Assembly: GCA_016195095.1 (NCBI GenBank)
Contig: JACQAE010000030.1
Location: forward strand, 1-34,751
DNA from: Pseudomonadota bacterium
Lineage (GTDB): Bacteria > Pseudomonadota > Alphaproteobacteria > Rhizobiales > Xanthobacteraceae
Length of the DNA stretch: 34,751 nt
Direction: 5' to 3'
The position numbers and the translations under genes were made by a program. Numbering within the stretch: the stretch's first letter is position 1; each line of letters opens with the position of its first letter. Below are positions 8,880 through 18,439 of the stretch, piece by piece. The notes under the pieces are model-generated. The model did not search any database. It saw nothing but the letters and a program-made list of their open reading frames with translations, and was not told the origin of the DNA.

Positions 8880-9301
8880 AGTGTCGGACCGCTCTGGCGC
8901 AATCGCTTGACGCCGGCGCGACGTTTTTTCGCCTCAATGCGGCGTTCGCGCGAACCGGCGGTGGGTCGCGTTGGACGGCGCACCACCGGCCGCTGCGCCG
9001 CCTGGCGGATCAGTTCCACTAAGCGCGCGCGCGCATCCTCCCGATTTCGTTCCTGCGTGCGATGGCGCTGCGCCGCGATGACAATGACGCCGTCGCGCGT
9101 CAACCTGCGGCCGGCGAGCCGTTCCAGTCGTGCGCGTATGTCCGCGGGAAGCGAGCTTGACCGCCGAACGTCGAAACGCAGTTGCACGGCGGTCGACAGC
9201 TTGTTGACATTCTGCCCACCCGGTCCCGAGGCGCGGATGAAACGCTCCTCGACCTCGCTCTCATCAATGCTGATGCGGTCGGTGACGCGGATCACGGCCA
9301 T
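8873..9301 (-). CDS. arfB: Peptidyl-tRNA hydrolase ArfB (YaeJ), class I release-factor domain
   Basis: This 142-residue ArfB-type ribosome-rescue factor enters the empty A site of a ribosome stalled at an mRNA end and hydrolyses the peptidyl-tRNA. The GGQ catalytic loop is present as R-A-S-G-P-G-G-Q-N-V-N-K (about residues 26-37), and the tail after residue 110 is rich in Arg and Lys, matching the basic extension that ArfB inserts into the mRNA channel. There is no stop-codon recognition domain, which separates it from RF1 and RF2. An open frame runs 126 bases further upstream into pgi, but the ATG at 9301 gives the normal family start (M-A-V-I-R-V-T-D) and length. It follows pgi by 34 bases and is probably cotranscribed. 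It ends in TAG inside a dispersed repeat. Confidence 0.9.
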   Translation of the reverse strand: MAVIRVTDRISIDESEVEERFIRASGPGGQNVNKLSTAVQLRFDVRRSSSLPADIRARLERLAGRRLTRDGVIVIAAQRHRTQERNREDARARLVELIRQAAQRPVVRRPTRPTAGSRERRIEAKKRRAGVKRLRQSGPTLD

Positions 9302-9335
9302 GGTCCATACCGCCAAATGCCGCCAATTGCCGCCG

Positions 9336-10655
9336 TCAGCCGGCGGTAAGATACGCCTTGGCCAGGAGCTTGCCCTCCTCCACGGCAGGCTGATCGAAAG
9401 CGTCGACGCCGAGGAGTCTTGCCGCAATGACCGTTTCCAACATGAAATGCATCAAGAGCTCGCCGACGCTTGCCTCGTCAACGCGATCGATATGCAAGGT
9501 TCGCACCGGACAGCCGTTGCGCGCGAGCGTGTCCGTGGTCGCGCGCCCTTGCGCGGCGACAAGATCGCCGATGTGCTTGCCGCCCAGTGCCGGTGCGCCG
9601 GCGCACGCGGCAAGCTCCGCGTCCACGCGTGGTCCACGGCCGGCGGTCCCGGTCGTGATCACCGTGAACAGCTTGTCACGCGGGCCGGCGATGAAGAGCT
9701 GAAGCTGGCTGTGCTGATCGACCGGACCGAGCGCCGCGATCGGCGTCGTGCCTCTGCCGTCTTTGCCAAGGCTTTCGGCCCACAGCTGCACGTACCAGCG
9801 CGTGAACCGCTCAAGTCGATCGCTATAGGCCATCGTCACCGCGACCGACTTCGCACGCGTCTCGGCCGCCGCGACGGCCAGGGCGGCGCCAATGGCGGCG
9901 GGAACTTCGGCGGCGGGCTTGCCGGCCAGAATCGGTGCCAACGCCCGCGCCGCGCCGGCGCGCACCGCCGCTATATCGAGGCCGGCGATGGCCGCCGGCA
10001 ATAGCCCGACATTGGCGAGCACGGAGAAACGCCCACCGACGCGCGGATCGTGGTCGAGCACCGGCACATCATGGGCAGCGAGAAGGTCGCGCAAGCCGTT
10101 TCGCGTGCCGGAGCGCGCCGGCTCCGTGATGCCAAGCATGCGCGCAACGGCAGGCGCCCCTGGCGGCGCGGCCTTGAGCGCGCTCAGAGCCGCAATCGTC
10201 TGCATGAGCGTTTCCGCGGTGCCGCCAGATTTCGAGATCGCGACAAAGCGGGTTGTCGCCAGCGGCAGCCGTTGCAGGATCGCGGCAAATGTATCGGGAT
10301 CGAGATTGTCCATGAAATGCAGGCGCGCGCCGTCGCGCAGCATGCCGAGACCGGCGACGCCATGGCCGGAAATCTGCGCCAGCGTTTGCCCGCCGAGACT
10401 AGAACCGCCGGTTCCAAGAAAGACGATGTCGCGCGCGCCAGCCGTGATAGCGCGCGCCGCCTGCGTGATAATTGCCAGGTCATCGCGCGTCGCGGGCAAG
10501 CGCAGCAGCGGCAGACTGGCGTCGGCATGTCGCTGGCGGATATCCGCGAGCGCCGGCTCGGCGCGCGCCAGCGCGCCGCCAAATTCATGCGCATCCACGC
10601 CGTGCGACCCGACGTTCTCGGCCAACGCGCTGTCAACGGATTGCACGAGCGCCAA
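9336..10655 (-). CDS. pgi: Glucose-6-phosphate isomerase, short alphaproteobacterial form
   Basis: This enzyme interconverts glucose 6-phosphate and fructose 6-phosphate in the cytoplasm. Two SIS-type sugar-phosphate sites are visible: F-L-G-T-G-G-S-S-L-G-G and A-I-S-K-S-G-G-T-A-E-T. The PGI signature V-G-G-R-F-S-V-L follows, then W-A-E-S-L-G-K with the catalytic Glu, G-P-V-D-Q-H-S-Q-L-Q-L with the ring-opening His, and E-E-G-K-L-L-A-K near the end with the conserved Lys. At about 440 residues it is the compact form rather than the 550-residue E. coli type. No ATG lies at the start. A TTG at 10655 follows GGGGGA by six bases and is preferred; a GTG at 10646 or a TTG at 10688 is possible. Confidence 0.92.
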   Translation of the reverse strand: MALVQSVDSALAENVGSHGVDAHEFGGALARAEPALADIRQRHADASLPLLRLPATRDDLAIITQAARAITAGARDIVFLGTGGSSLGGQTLAQISGHGVAGLGMLRDGARLHFMDNLDPDTFAAILQRLPLATTRFVAISKSGGTAETLMQTIAALSALKAAPPGAPAVARMLGITEPARSGTRNGLRDLLAAHDVPVLDHDPRVGGRFSVLANVGLLPAAIAGLDIAAVRAGAARALAPILAGKPAAEVPAAIGAALAVAAAETRAKSVAVTMAYSDRLERFTRWYVQLWAESLGKDGRGTTPIAALGPVDQHSQLQLFIAGPRDKLFTVITTGTAGRGPRVDAELAACAGAPALGGKHIGDLVAAQGRATTDTLARNGCPVRTLHIDRVDEASVGELLMHFMLETVIAARLLGVDAFDQPAVEEGKLLAKAYLTAG

Positions 10656-10661
10656 GCAATA

Positions 10662-10667
10662 TCCCCC
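10662..10667 (-). promoter_or_regulatory. Ribosome binding site deciding the TTG start of pgi
   Basis: GGGGGA on the minus strand ends about six bases before the TTG at 10655. The alternative starts at 10646 and 10688 have poorer spacing or no purine-rich site. Confidence 0.5.
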
Positions 10668-10710
10668 GGCGAAGCATCGCCACCGCAATGGACCGCGAAC
10701 GCGCGACTGT

Positions 10711-10757
10711 TAAAGCATTTTTCCGCCGCGGCCGGGACCGGTTCACCGAGAAAATCG
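10711..10757. repeat. Dispersed repeat family 2, copy
   Basis: The element begins TTAAAGCATTTTTCCG and contains GACCGGTTCACCGAGAAAAT. The GCATTTT end and the ACCGGTTC...GAAAAT end resemble a palindromic element common between Bradyrhizobiaceae genes (recollection). A related half-element is at 20616-20647. It lies between pgi and the upstream M16 gene. Confidence 0.55.
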
Positions 10758-10845
10758 ACAAATACATGGGGATGATTTCAGCACCGCCGGAAAAGGTGAA
10801 TTGCGCGGTGCCGTCACCGATCGCGCGATGTCGAGGCGATTGACC

Positions 10846-12180
10846 TCAGCCGCCCTTGCCTTCCACACCTTGCGGCCGCCCCACGACGGTGACGAGGAGA
10901 CCACCATCGAGCAGGCGCTTTGCGATGCGCCGCACATCGGCAAGTGTCACCGCATCGACAAGATCATTGCGCCGGGCAATATAATCGATGCCAAGGTCCT
11001 CGAACTGGACGGCTACGAGTTGACTCGCGATATTGCCCGACGTGTCGAAGCGCAGGGCATAGGAGCCTTTCAGGTAGGATTTCGCCTTGCCGAGTTCATC
11101 CTCGGTCGGCCCTTCCTGCGCCAGACGCTTGATTTGTTGCTCCACCACGTCGAGCGTCTGTCCCGCCTGTTCCTTGCGGGTCGCGGTCGTACTCATGAAC
11201 AGCGACGCATAGTCGAGCGGCACCAGGGTCGAATAGACCGAATAGGCAAGACCGCGCTCCTCGCGCACCTCGCGATAAAGGCGCGATGAGAAGGAGCCGC
11301 CGCCAAGGATGTGATTGACGATAAAGGCGGCCATGAAGTCCGGATCCTTGCGCGCGATGCCCGCGCCGCCCACGATGACAACCGCTTGCGGCACGTCGAG
11401 ATCGACGACAATGCGGCTGCCCAGGCCCTTCGGCCGCGTCGGCGCGATATCGCTCAACGCGGGCGCGGCCGGCAATGATCCAAACACGCGATCGAGAACC
11501 GCGGCGAGTTCGGCCGGCGCGATATCGCCAACAACGCCGACCTTGAGCGCACCGCGCGCGAGCACCCGCCGTGCGTAGGTCCGCAGGTCATCACCGGTGA
11601 TCGCGGCAACCGTATCGAGCGTTCCCTTGACCGCGCGTCCATAGGGGTGGCCGGCGAAAGCCGTTGCCCACCAGCGGCGCGAGGCGATGTCGTTGGGGCT
11701 CGTTGTCTCGCGCCGCAGGCCAGACAACATTTGGCTGCGGATGCGTTCGACATCGGCCAAGTCGAAGCGTGGCGCGGTCAGCGAGAGGCGCAACAGGTCG
11801 AAGGCCTCGTCGCTGTTTTCGCGCAGCGTCTTGAGCGAACCGCTGAGATGGTCGCGCCCGGCGCGGAAGCTGATTTCGATGGCCTTGTCCTCGAGCCGCT
11901 CGCGAAAATGCCGCGAATCGATGTCGCCGGCACCCTCGTCGAGCAGCGCCGCGACCATGCTGGCCACGCCGGCCTTATCGACGGGATCCTGATTGGCGCC
12001 GCCGCGAAACGCGAACTCGAAGGAAATCTGCGGCGAGGATGGCGCGCGTACCAGCCATGCCTCGATGCCGCCCGGGCTGACGACGCGCTCGATATGCATC
12101 GCCGGAGCGCAAACAGCCGCCGCGAGGACGGCGGCGGCGGCAAGGCCGATGCGCAGGGATGCGGCGGCGGGCATATTCAC
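10846..12180 (-). CDS. M16-family peptidase-like subunit without the zinc motif
   Basis: This 444-residue M16 protein has a signal-like hydrophobic N-terminus (residues 9-25). The inverted zinc motif HxxEH is absent: the corresponding region reads A-S-M-V-A-A-L-L-D-E-G-A. The second half keeps the M16C features, including G-G-G-S-F-S-S-R-L-Y-R-E-V-R-E-E-R-G-L-A-Y-S split over two short blocks, which in M16B heterodimers supplies the substrate-contacting Arg and Tyr. It is therefore the non-catalytic partner of the zinc-bearing M16 protein encoded immediately upstream. The GTG at 12180 overlaps the upstream stop by four bases (GTGA) and has GAGGAG eight bases before it, so it is preferred over the ATG at 12174. 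Together the pair probably forms a periplasmic or envelope peptidase. Confidence 0.92.
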   Translation of the reverse strand: MNMPAAASLRIGLAAAAVLAAAVCAPAMHIERVVSPGGIEAWLVRAPSSPQISFEFAFRGGANQDPVDKAGVASMVAALLDEGAGDIDSRHFRERLEDKAIEISFRAGRDHLSGSLKTLRENSDEAFDLLRLSLTAPRFDLADVERIRSQMLSGLRRETTSPNDIASRRWWATAFAGHPYGRAVKGTLDTVAAITGDDLRTYARRVLARGALKVGVVGDIAPAELAAVLDRVFGSLPAAPALSDIAPTRPKGLGSRIVVDLDVPQAVVIVGGAGIARKDPDFMAAFIVNHILGGGSFSSRLYREVREERGLAYSVYSTLVPLDYASLFMSTTATRKEQAGQTLDVVEQQIKRLAQEGPTEDELGKAKSYLKGSYALRFDTSGNIASQLVAVQFEDLGIDYIARRNDLVDAVTLADVRRIAKRLLDGGLLVTVVGRPQGVEGKGG

Positions 12181-13538
12181 GAGCGTTTCTCCTCGCGCTT
12201 GACGGCGTCATTGGTCAGATATCCCGTCACCGATCGCCGCCGGTCGAGCCACTGGCGCGCGGCCGCCTCGACCGCCGGCGCGGTCACGGATCGAATCCGA
12301 TCCGGCCAGGCGCTGACCTCTTCCACGGTCGCGCCGGTCGCCAGCGCCGCGCCGTACCAGCGCGCCATCGATGACTGGTTGTCTTGCGCATAGACAGCGT
12401 CCGCAATCAACCGCAGCTTGGTGCGCTCGAGTTCCTGCGACGTGATGCCGTCGGCGATGAGCTTCGCGATCACAGCATCGACCTGCGTTTCAAGCTGCGC
12501 CAGCGTGACGCCCGGCCGCGGGGTTGCGTAGATGCCGAGCTTGGTCATGTCGAGCGCCGTACCCTGGTACCAACCGCCGGCGTTGGTGGCGATGCCGGTC
12601 TCGGCGACAAGCGTCCGGTAGAGCCGGCTGTTGGAGCCGCCGCCGAGAATATGCGCCAGCACTTCGATTGCCTCCGCCGCGCCGGGCTTGGCGGTCGAAT
12701 AGGACGGCACGAGGTAACTGCGTTGCAGGCTCGGCTGAGCGACCTGCGGATCAGACAAGGTAACCTGGCGCACGCTGCGCTGCTCGGGCTCCTGCGGGCG
12801 CTGGCGTGGCTTGAGGTCGGCGCGGCGCGCGATCTTGCCATAGGTCCGCTCCGCGATATCGCGCACGACCTCCTCGGTCACGTCGCCGGCGACCACGACA
12901 ATGGCGTTATTCGGCGCGTAGAAGCGCCGATAAAAGTCAAGTGCATCCTCGCGGTTAAGTTTTTCGATCTCGTGACGCCAGCCGATGACCGGACGTCCAT
13001 AGGTGTGGTTGAGAAACAAAGCGGCCGCGACGTCCTCGCCGAGGCGCGCCGCCGGATTATTCGCGACGCGCGTGTTCTGCTCCTCGAGAACGACGTTGAG
13101 TTCAGGGCCAACCACGCTGTCGGTCAGCACGAGCCCGGTCATGCGGTCCGCCTCGAACGCCATCAGCGCTTCGAGATGCTCGCGCGCGGCGCGCTGGTAG
13201 TAGCCGGTATAGTCGTTCGATGTGAACGCGTTCTCGACGCCGCCGAATGCCGCCAGGGTCTTGGAAAATCGCCCGGAGGGATTCTTTTCCGTGCCCTTGA
13301 ACATAAGGTGTTCGAGGAAATGCGCGATCCCCGATTTGCCCCACGGCTCATCGGCGGAGCCGACCTTGTACCAGATCATATGCGTGACGATGGGCGCGCG
13401 CCGGTCCGGTATCACCACGACGTCAAGGCCATTGGACAGGGCAAAGTGCGCGACCTTGGCCTTCTCGGCAGCGGCGCCGGAAATAACCGACGCAAGCAAG
13501 GTCAGGGCGATTAGCGCGCCGCTCAGCAATGCCGCCAT
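12177..13538 (-). CDS. M16-family zinc metallopeptidase, catalytic subunit
   Basis: This 453-residue M16 (pitrilysin-type) peptidase has an N-terminal signal sequence (about 1-24, ending G-A-A-A-E). The inverted zinc site H-F-L-E-H is at about residues 73-77, followed by L-M-F-K-G-T-E. The distal zinc-ligand Glu lies in the helix about 75 residues later (E-L-N-V-V-L-E-E-Q). N-A-F-T-S-N-D-Y-T, typical of the active subunit, is also present. The C-terminal half carries the G-G-G-S-N-S-R-L-Y element. The ATG at 13538 has a moderate purine stretch upstream. It is coupled by four-base overlap to the HxxEH-less M16 gene, the usual arrangement of heterodimeric M16B peptidases. It lies in the lspA cluster, suggesting a role in envelope protein turnover. 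The substrate is unknown. Confidence 0.94.
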   Translation of the reverse strand: MAALLSGALIALTLLASVISGAAAEKAKVAHFALSNGLDVVVIPDRRAPIVTHMIWYKVGSADEPWGKSGIAHFLEHLMFKGTEKNPSGRFSKTLAAFGGVENAFTSNDYTGYYQRAAREHLEALMAFEADRMTGLVLTDSVVGPELNVVLEEQNTRVANNPAARLGEDVAAALFLNHTYGRPVIGWRHEIEKLNREDALDFYRRFYAPNNAIVVVAGDVTEEVVRDIAERTYGKIARRADLKPRQRPQEPEQRSVRQVTLSDPQVAQPSLQRSYLVPSYSTAKPGAAEAIEVLAHILGGGSNSRLYRTLVAETGIATNAGGWYQGTALDMTKLGIYATPRPGVTLAQLETQVDAVIAKLIADGITSQELERTKLRLIADAVYAQDNQSSMARWYGAALATGATVEEVSAWPDRIRSVTAPAVEAAARQWLDRRRSVTGYLTNDAVKREEKRS

Positions 13539-13705
13539 TATGTTCCACTCTCTGTTCGCCAGCGCCTATCCGACACCACGTCGGCGCGGCTTGGCGAACC
13601 CGACTGACGTCCGCTCACCAAAGCTGACGTCTGCCAACCACAAACGCATTGCTTGGACGCCCGCGGCCGGCACGACCGCGCAGGCCGGGTCGCGATCCGC
13701 GCCGC

Positions 13706-14410
13706 TCATCGCTCTTCGCGCGCGGCACGGTCCTCAATGGTCGCGGGCTTGTTCTCGGCGACACTCGGCTTGCCCAAGCCATAGGGATAGCTCGGCGACG
13801 GCGTCTGATAGCCCGGCGGCGGCTGGGTCAATATCGTGCGGTCGGGCTCGCCGGTGAACGGCACGCTCTCGTCCTTGCTGCCGCCGAACATGCGCGTCCA
13901 GGTAAACAGATTGCGGACCGACTTCAATTCCGCCTGGCTCGACTGATCCGTGCCCTGCTCGGTCGTGCGCGTCGGATATTGGCCACTGCCCGCGGGACCG
14001 CGCTTGGACAATTGACTAGCCGGCAATGGATAGGACTCGGCCTCGATTTCCGACATGCCGTTCGCGCGGCCACGGCGCCGCTTGGCGGAGGCCTGCTTGC
14101 GCCGCTGCACGTCGGCATCAACTGGCCATGCCGGATTTTGCGCCGCAACATTCGCCGATTCCGGTGGCGGAAGACTGCGTGAGGGTGGGACCACGAGCGG
14201 TGAGCGTTCGCGATAATCAATGCCCGCCTCATCGCCGCGACGCAGGCCGACGCCCTTGAGAATGCCACGCAATATGCGCGTGTCGATCCATTCGTCCTCG
14301 TCGTCTTCAGCCAACGCGCTCCCGGGACTAGCCGCAAGCATCATGGCAAGCCCCACCGCCAACAAGGCGGCGTGGCAAAACCTGCGGTAGCGCCGATCCA
14401 GACATGCCAT
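13706..14410 (-). CDS. Secreted proline-rich protein in the lspA-M16 cluster (BamF/DUF3035-like position)
   Basis: The family is not firmly recognised. The ATG at 14410 starts a 234-residue protein with a clear signal peptide (hydrophobic A-A-L-L-A-V-G-L-A-M-M-L-A-A, cleavage after A-L-A). An acidic stretch follows, then the segment Y-R-E-R-S-P-L-V-V-P-P-S-R-S-L-P-P-P-E and N-P-A-W-P-V-D, and a low-complexity basic and Pro-rich tail. The frame is open 129 bases further upstream, but only this ATG leads directly into a signal peptide. In Caulobacter and relatives the gene between lspA and the M16 peptidases encodes BamF (DUF3035), a small envelope protein with a P-L-x-x-P-P-x-x-x-L-P-P motif. 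Position and motif suggest a diverged relative. No lipobox Cys follows the signal, so it would not be a lipoprotein, which weakens that link. Confidence 0.75.
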   Translation of the reverse strand: MACLDRRYRRFCHAALLAVGLAMMLAASPGSALAEDDEDEWIDTRILRGILKGVGLRRGDEAGIDYRERSPLVVPPSRSLPPPESANVAAQNPAWPVDADVQRRKQASAKRRRGRANGMSEIEAESYPLPASQLSKRGPAGSGQYPTRTTEQGTDQSSQAELKSVRNLFTWTRMFGGSKDESVPFTGEPDRTILTQPPPGYQTPSPSYPYGLGKPSVAENKPATIEDRAAREER

Positions 14411-14640
14411 GGCCCTTACCCGTCCTCGCCCTATTCCGCCGCCCCTCGGATCGTCCATCGCCGCCCGCAGCCTTGCGCGGGACGCCCATGATCGCCAAAA
14501 CTCAACGTCGATCTGCGCCAGCGCGGCGGAATCCCGCATGTCCCACGTGAGCGGCCGATCTTAACGCTGGAGGGCTTTCCAACGCAAAGCCAGACTTCCA
14601 AATTCCTCAATGCGCCCCGGGCCTAACGCTATAGCGCTAA

Positions 14641-15159
14641 TCAGGGCGCTTTTGCGGCATCGCCGCCGAAGACGGAATCATACAGCAGCAGGGCAACGCC
14701 GACAACGACCCCCGCGTCGGCAATATTGAACACGTACCAACGCAGGTCCATGCCGGCAGCGGTGACGTGCAGCAGCACATAATCCGCAACGGCGCCATGG
14801 GCCAAGCGGTCGATTCCATTACCAAGGCCGCCACCGATGATCAGGCCGAGCGCCAGTGCGCAGAGCGCCGACCCGGCGCGCGCGAGCCACATCCAAAGCA
14901 ATGTCACCGCCACGATTTTGACCGCCAGCAGCCCCCATTGGCCTAGGACCGTATCTTGCTGAAACAGGCCGTAGCTGATGCCCGTGTTCCAGACCAGGAC
15001 GAGATCCATGAACGGCGTGATCGTCACCCGCCCGCGCGCGGCAAGGTCGAACACGAACAGCAGCCACAGTTTGGCGGCCTGGTCGATAGCGGCCGTTGCA
15101 ACGGCCGCGCCCAGCCCGATGCCGGTATGCGGTCCGACAAAGTAGGCGGCACGGCTCAT
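14641..15159 (-). CDS. lspA: Lipoprotein signal peptidase II
   Basis: LspA is the inner-membrane aspartic peptidase that cleaves signal peptides of diacylglyceryl-modified prolipoproteins. The 172-residue protein has four transmembrane segments. Both catalytic aspartates sit in their family motifs: [10 protein letters not shown] and F-N-I-A-D-A. The substrate-gating N-T-G-I-S-Y-G-L-F segment is also present. The ATG at 15159 overlaps the ileS stop (ATGA). The frame is open further upstream but only within the ileS coding region. ileS-lspA coupling is widely conserved in proteobacteria. Confidence 0.96.
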   Translation of the reverse strand: MSRAAYFVGPHTGIGLGAAVATAAIDQAAKLWLLFVFDLAARGRVTITPFMDLVLVWNTGISYGLFQQDTVLGQWGLLAVKIVAVTLLWMWLARAGSALCALALGLIIGGGLGNGIDRLAHGAVADYVLLHVTAAGMDLRWYVFNIADAGVVVGVALLLYDSVFGGDAAKAP

Positions 15160-18146
15160 GCCCGCTCCGCGACCGGCCGCAGCGCCTTCCATTCGCGCAG
15201 CGCCTGCGCGTCGCGCGGCGATACGTCGGGATAATCCCGGTCGGTGCCGACGGAGGGGAGAATTTTCCATGAGCGCGCGCATTTGCGCCCGGTCGCCAAC
15301 GCCGGGGCAACGGCAACGCCGCGCACCTCTTCAAGGCGGAACGCGTCCGGTGGCCCCTCGCCTTGCACCAGCGTCGCCGACGACGTGATGCAGATCTCGG
15401 CGAGGTCAATATCGACGAGCGCGCCAAACCGGTCGGTGTCGGCGACATGAATGATCGGCGCGGCCTCGAGCGAGGATCCGATGCGCTTGCCGGCGCGCTC
15501 GCGTTCCAGCGCGCCCGTGACCACGCGGCGAACCTCGCGCACCTTGCGCCATTTCTCCGCCAGCGCGTCCGCACGCCATGACGGTGGAACATCGGGAAAC
15601 GGCTCCAGGTGCACGGACGAATCCGCGTCCTGATAGCGCGCCAGCCAGGCTTCTTCCGCAGAAAACGGCAACATGGGCGCAAGCCACAACGCCGTGTAGC
15701 GGAATAATTGATCAAGCACGGTAAGGCAGGACAAGCGCCGCAGTGCGGACGGCGGGTCGCAATAGAGCGCATCCTTGCGAATGTCGAAATAGAACGCCGA
15801 AAGATCGACGGTCATGAAGTTGTTGAGCGCGGCAAAGATGCGCTTGTGATCGAAATCGCGGTAGCACTGGCGCACGAGCGTATCGAGTTCGCTCAGCCGG
15901 TGCAGCATGAGGCGGTCAAGTTCCGGCATTCGCTCCGGCGCCACACGGTCCTCTTCGCGCAAATGCGAGAGGTTGCCGAGCATCCAGCGGATCGTGTTGC
16001 GTAGCTTGCGATAGGTCTCGATCGTCGTCTTGAGGATTTCCGCGCCGATGCGCATGTCGTCGGCGTGGTCGGACGCGCAGACCCACATGCGCAATATGTC
16101 GGCGCCCGACTGCTTGATCACGTCCTGCGGCGCGATGGTGTTGCCAAGCGATTTGGACATCTTATGCCCGTTCTCATCGAGCACGAAACCATGCGTGAGC
16201 ACGACGTCATAGGGCGCGATACCTCGCGTGCCGCAGCTTTCGAGCAGCGAGGAATGAAACCAGCCGCGGTGCTGGTCGGAGCCTTCGAGGTACATGACGA
16301 CGTCGCCGCCGCCGTCGCGAGCGCGCCTGACCTTGAGGTCGGCGCGCGCTTCCAGCGTATAGGAATGCGTGGCGCCGGAATCAAACCAGACGTCGAGAAT
16401 ATCGTCGACTTTCTCCCAATCCTCGCCGGCGCGCTCGGCCAGGAAACGCTCGCGCGCGCCCGACGCGTACCAAGCGTCGGTACCCTCCACCTCGAAGGCC
16501 TCGATAATGCGGCTGTTGACACGCGCGTCGCGCAGGATTTCGACGTTCGCGTCGCTTGTTCCGCGCACGAATATGCTGATCGGCACGCCCCAGGCGCGCT
16601 GGCGCGAAATGACCCAGTCCGGCCGGCTTTCGATCATTGCGGTGATGCGGTTCTCACCCGCCGGCGGCACCCAACGCGTCTCCGCGATAGCGGCAAGTGC
16701 GCGATTGCGCAGCGTGAAGCCGTCGCGCACGCCGCCGTCATGGATCGGGCGATCCATGGCGATGAACCATTGCGGCGTATTGCGAAAGATCACGGGCTTC
16801 TTGGATCGCCAGGAATGCGGGTATTGATGCTTGAGCCGCGAACGCGCGATGAGCATGTCGGCCTCGACAAGCGCCTTGATCACCGCCTCATTGGCATCGC
16901 CCTTCTCGCCATTTTCGGTGAGAACGCGCTTGCCGGTGAACCCGGGCGCCTGATCGGTGAAATGGCCGTCGGCGTCGACCGTATAGGGTATGGCGACGCT
17001 GATGCCGCGCCTTTCCAGTTCCGGCGCGTTGTCGCTCCAGATGTCGAAATCCTCGAGCCCGTGCCCCGGCGCGGTATGCACGAAACCGGTGCCGGCGTCG
17101 TCGCTAACGTGGTCGCCGTCCAGCAATGGCACGGCGAAGCCGTAAGGCGTATCGTCCAGCCGGCGCGATAGCGGATGCCAGCACAATCCGCCGTAAAGGC
17201 TCGCGGCGGGGACGTCCGCGACTTTCTTGAACGCCGTGACTTTTGCCGCCGCCATGACCTCGTCGGCGAGCCGGTCGGCAAGAATGAGCAAGTCCCCGCG
17301 CCGCGCCCAGTTGCCCTCCGGCGCCTCGGTGACTTCATACAGCCCGTAGGCGATCGCGGCCGAAAAGCTGATGGCGCGGTTTCCCGGCAGCGTCCATGGC
17401 GTCGTCGTCCAAATGACGATTGCCGCGTTTTGCGCAGCCGGCATGGTTCGCGCGCCGCCTAACAGGCGGATCGGAAACTTCACCCAAATCTGGTCGCTGA
17501 TGTAGTCGTCGTATTCGATTTCAGCTTCCGCCAACGCGGTCTTCTCGACGACCGACCACATCACGGGCTTGGAACCGCGATAGAGCGTTCCATTGGCCAC
17601 GAATTTCATGATCTCGCACGCGATCTGAGCTTCGGCGGCAAATGCCATGGTCGAATAGTAGCCCCCCCAATCGCCCTCGACGCCGAGGCGCCGGAACTGG
17701 GCCATCTGAACGCCAATCCAGTGCTCCGCGAAGGCGCGGCATTCGCGGCGGAATTCCACGACGGGCACGGCATCCTTGCTCTTGCCCTTGGCGCGATACT
17801 CCTCCTCGACCTTCCATTCGATCGGCAGTCCGTGGCAATCCCAGCCGGGCACGTAATTTGCGTCATAGCCAAGCATCTGCTGGCTGCGCGTGACGACGTC
17901 CTTGAGGATCTTGTTAAGCGCGGTTCCGGTGTGAATATCGCCATTCGCATAAGGAGGACCGTCGTGCAGGATGAAGCGCGGGCGTCCGCGCGCCTGCTCT
18001 CGCAGCCGCTGGTAGAGCCGCAGCTTTTCCCAATGCGCGAGGATACCCGGCTCTTTCTGCGGCAGCCCCGCGCGCATCGGAAAATCCGTCTGCGGCAGGA
18101 ACAGCGTGTCCGAATAGTCGCGTTCGTCGATCTTCTTACCGCCCAT
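15156..18146 (-). CDS. ileS: Isoleucyl-tRNA synthetase
   Basis: This cytoplasmic class Ia synthetase (996 residues) charges tRNA-Ile. The Rossmann domain opens with [15 protein letters not shown] (61-75), where the HIGH signature reads [15 protein letters not shown] follows, and the editing domain carries [11 protein letters not shown]. The KMSKS loop is canonical (K662-M-S-K-S). The C-terminal zinc-binding-like segment survives only as K-C-A-R-S-W. The ATG at 18146 is chosen because the open frame upstream runs through a dispersed repeat (18213-18259) and gives residues unlike any IleS N-terminus. It is coupled to lspA by a four-base overlap. Confidence 0.96.
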   Translation of the reverse strand: MGGKKIDERDYSDTLFLPQTDFPMRAGLPQKEPGILAHWEKLRLYQRLREQARGRPRFILHDGPPYANGDIHTGTALNKILKDVVTRSQQMLGYDANYVPGWDCHGLPIEWKVEEEYRAKGKSKDAVPVVEFRRECRAFAEHWIGVQMAQFRRLGVEGDWGGYYSTMAFAAEAQIACEIMKFVANGTLYRGSKPVMWSVVEKTALAEAEIEYDDYISDQIWVKFPIRLLGGARTMPAAQNAAIVIWTTTPWTLPGNRAISFSAAIAYGLYEVTEAPEGNWARRGDLLILADRLADEVMAAAKVTAFKKVADVPAASLYGGLCWHPLSRRLDDTPYGFAVPLLDGDHVSDDAGTGFVHTAPGHGLEDFDIWSDNAPELERRGISVAIPYTVDADGHFTDQAPGFTGKRVLTENGEKGDANEAVIKALVEADMLIARSRLKHQYPHSWRSKKPVIFRNTPQWFIAMDRPIHDGGVRDGFTLRNRALAAIAETRWVPPAGENRITAMIESRPDWVISRQRAWGVPISIFVRGTSDANVEILRDARVNSRIIEAFEVEGTDAWYASGARERFLAERAGEDWEKVDDILDVWFDSGATHSYTLEARADLKVRRARDGGGDVVMYLEGSDQHRGWFHSSLLESCGTRGIAPYDVVLTHGFVLDENGHKMSKSLGNTIAPQDVIKQSGADILRMWVCASDHADDMRIGAEILKTTIETYRKLRNTIRWMLGNLSHLREEDRVAPERMPELDRLMLHRLSELDTLVRQCYRDFDHKRIFAALNNFMTVDLSAFYFDIRKDALYCDPPSALRRLSCLTVLDQLFRYTALWLAPMLPFSAEEAWLARYQDADSSVHLEPFPDVPPSWRADALAEKWRKVREVRRVVTGALERERAGKRIGSSLEAAPIIHVADTDRFGALVDIDLAEICITSSATLVQGEGPPDAFRLEEVRGVAVAPALATGRKCARSWKILPSVGTDRDYPDVSPRDAQALREWKALRPVAERA

Positions 18147-18212
18147 GGCCGCGCTTACTGGAGCCGTATCGCTTCCTTTTTGATCGTCCGACGGGTCCAG
18201 CCTTTTGTTCGA

Positions 18213-18259
18213 GCATGATCTTTTCCAAAAAAAAACCGGGTCCCACTTTTCGCAATCAT
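18213..18259. repeat. Dispersed repeat family 1, copy C (inverted)
   Basis: GCATGATCTTTTCC is followed by nine A residues (18227-18235), then ACCGGGTCCCACTTTTCG, the complement of the GCGAAAAGTGGGANCCG core. This is the clearest copy and shows the palindromic GCATGATC...AATCAT ends. It lies 67 bp upstream of the ileS start. Confidence 0.7.
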
Positions 18260-18439
18260 CCTCTAGCAGGCCGCGCGGTTGCCAGGCAACCGCAGCCCCA
18301 GTCAATGGCCGCGAGTCGCGTTCGGTCAGAACCGCAAATCGATGATTGGCGTCGTCCGACTGCCGGGGAGGGGCCAGTAGAAAGGTTGGCGTCATGGCCC
18401 GCAGGGCACCGCCGCGGCACGCGCCGCGCGGTTGCCGCC

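Noticed and set aside
12384-13514. Plus-strand open frame over the M16 peptidase
   Set aside because: Antisense to a gene with an intact zinc motif; composition only reflects codon periodicity.
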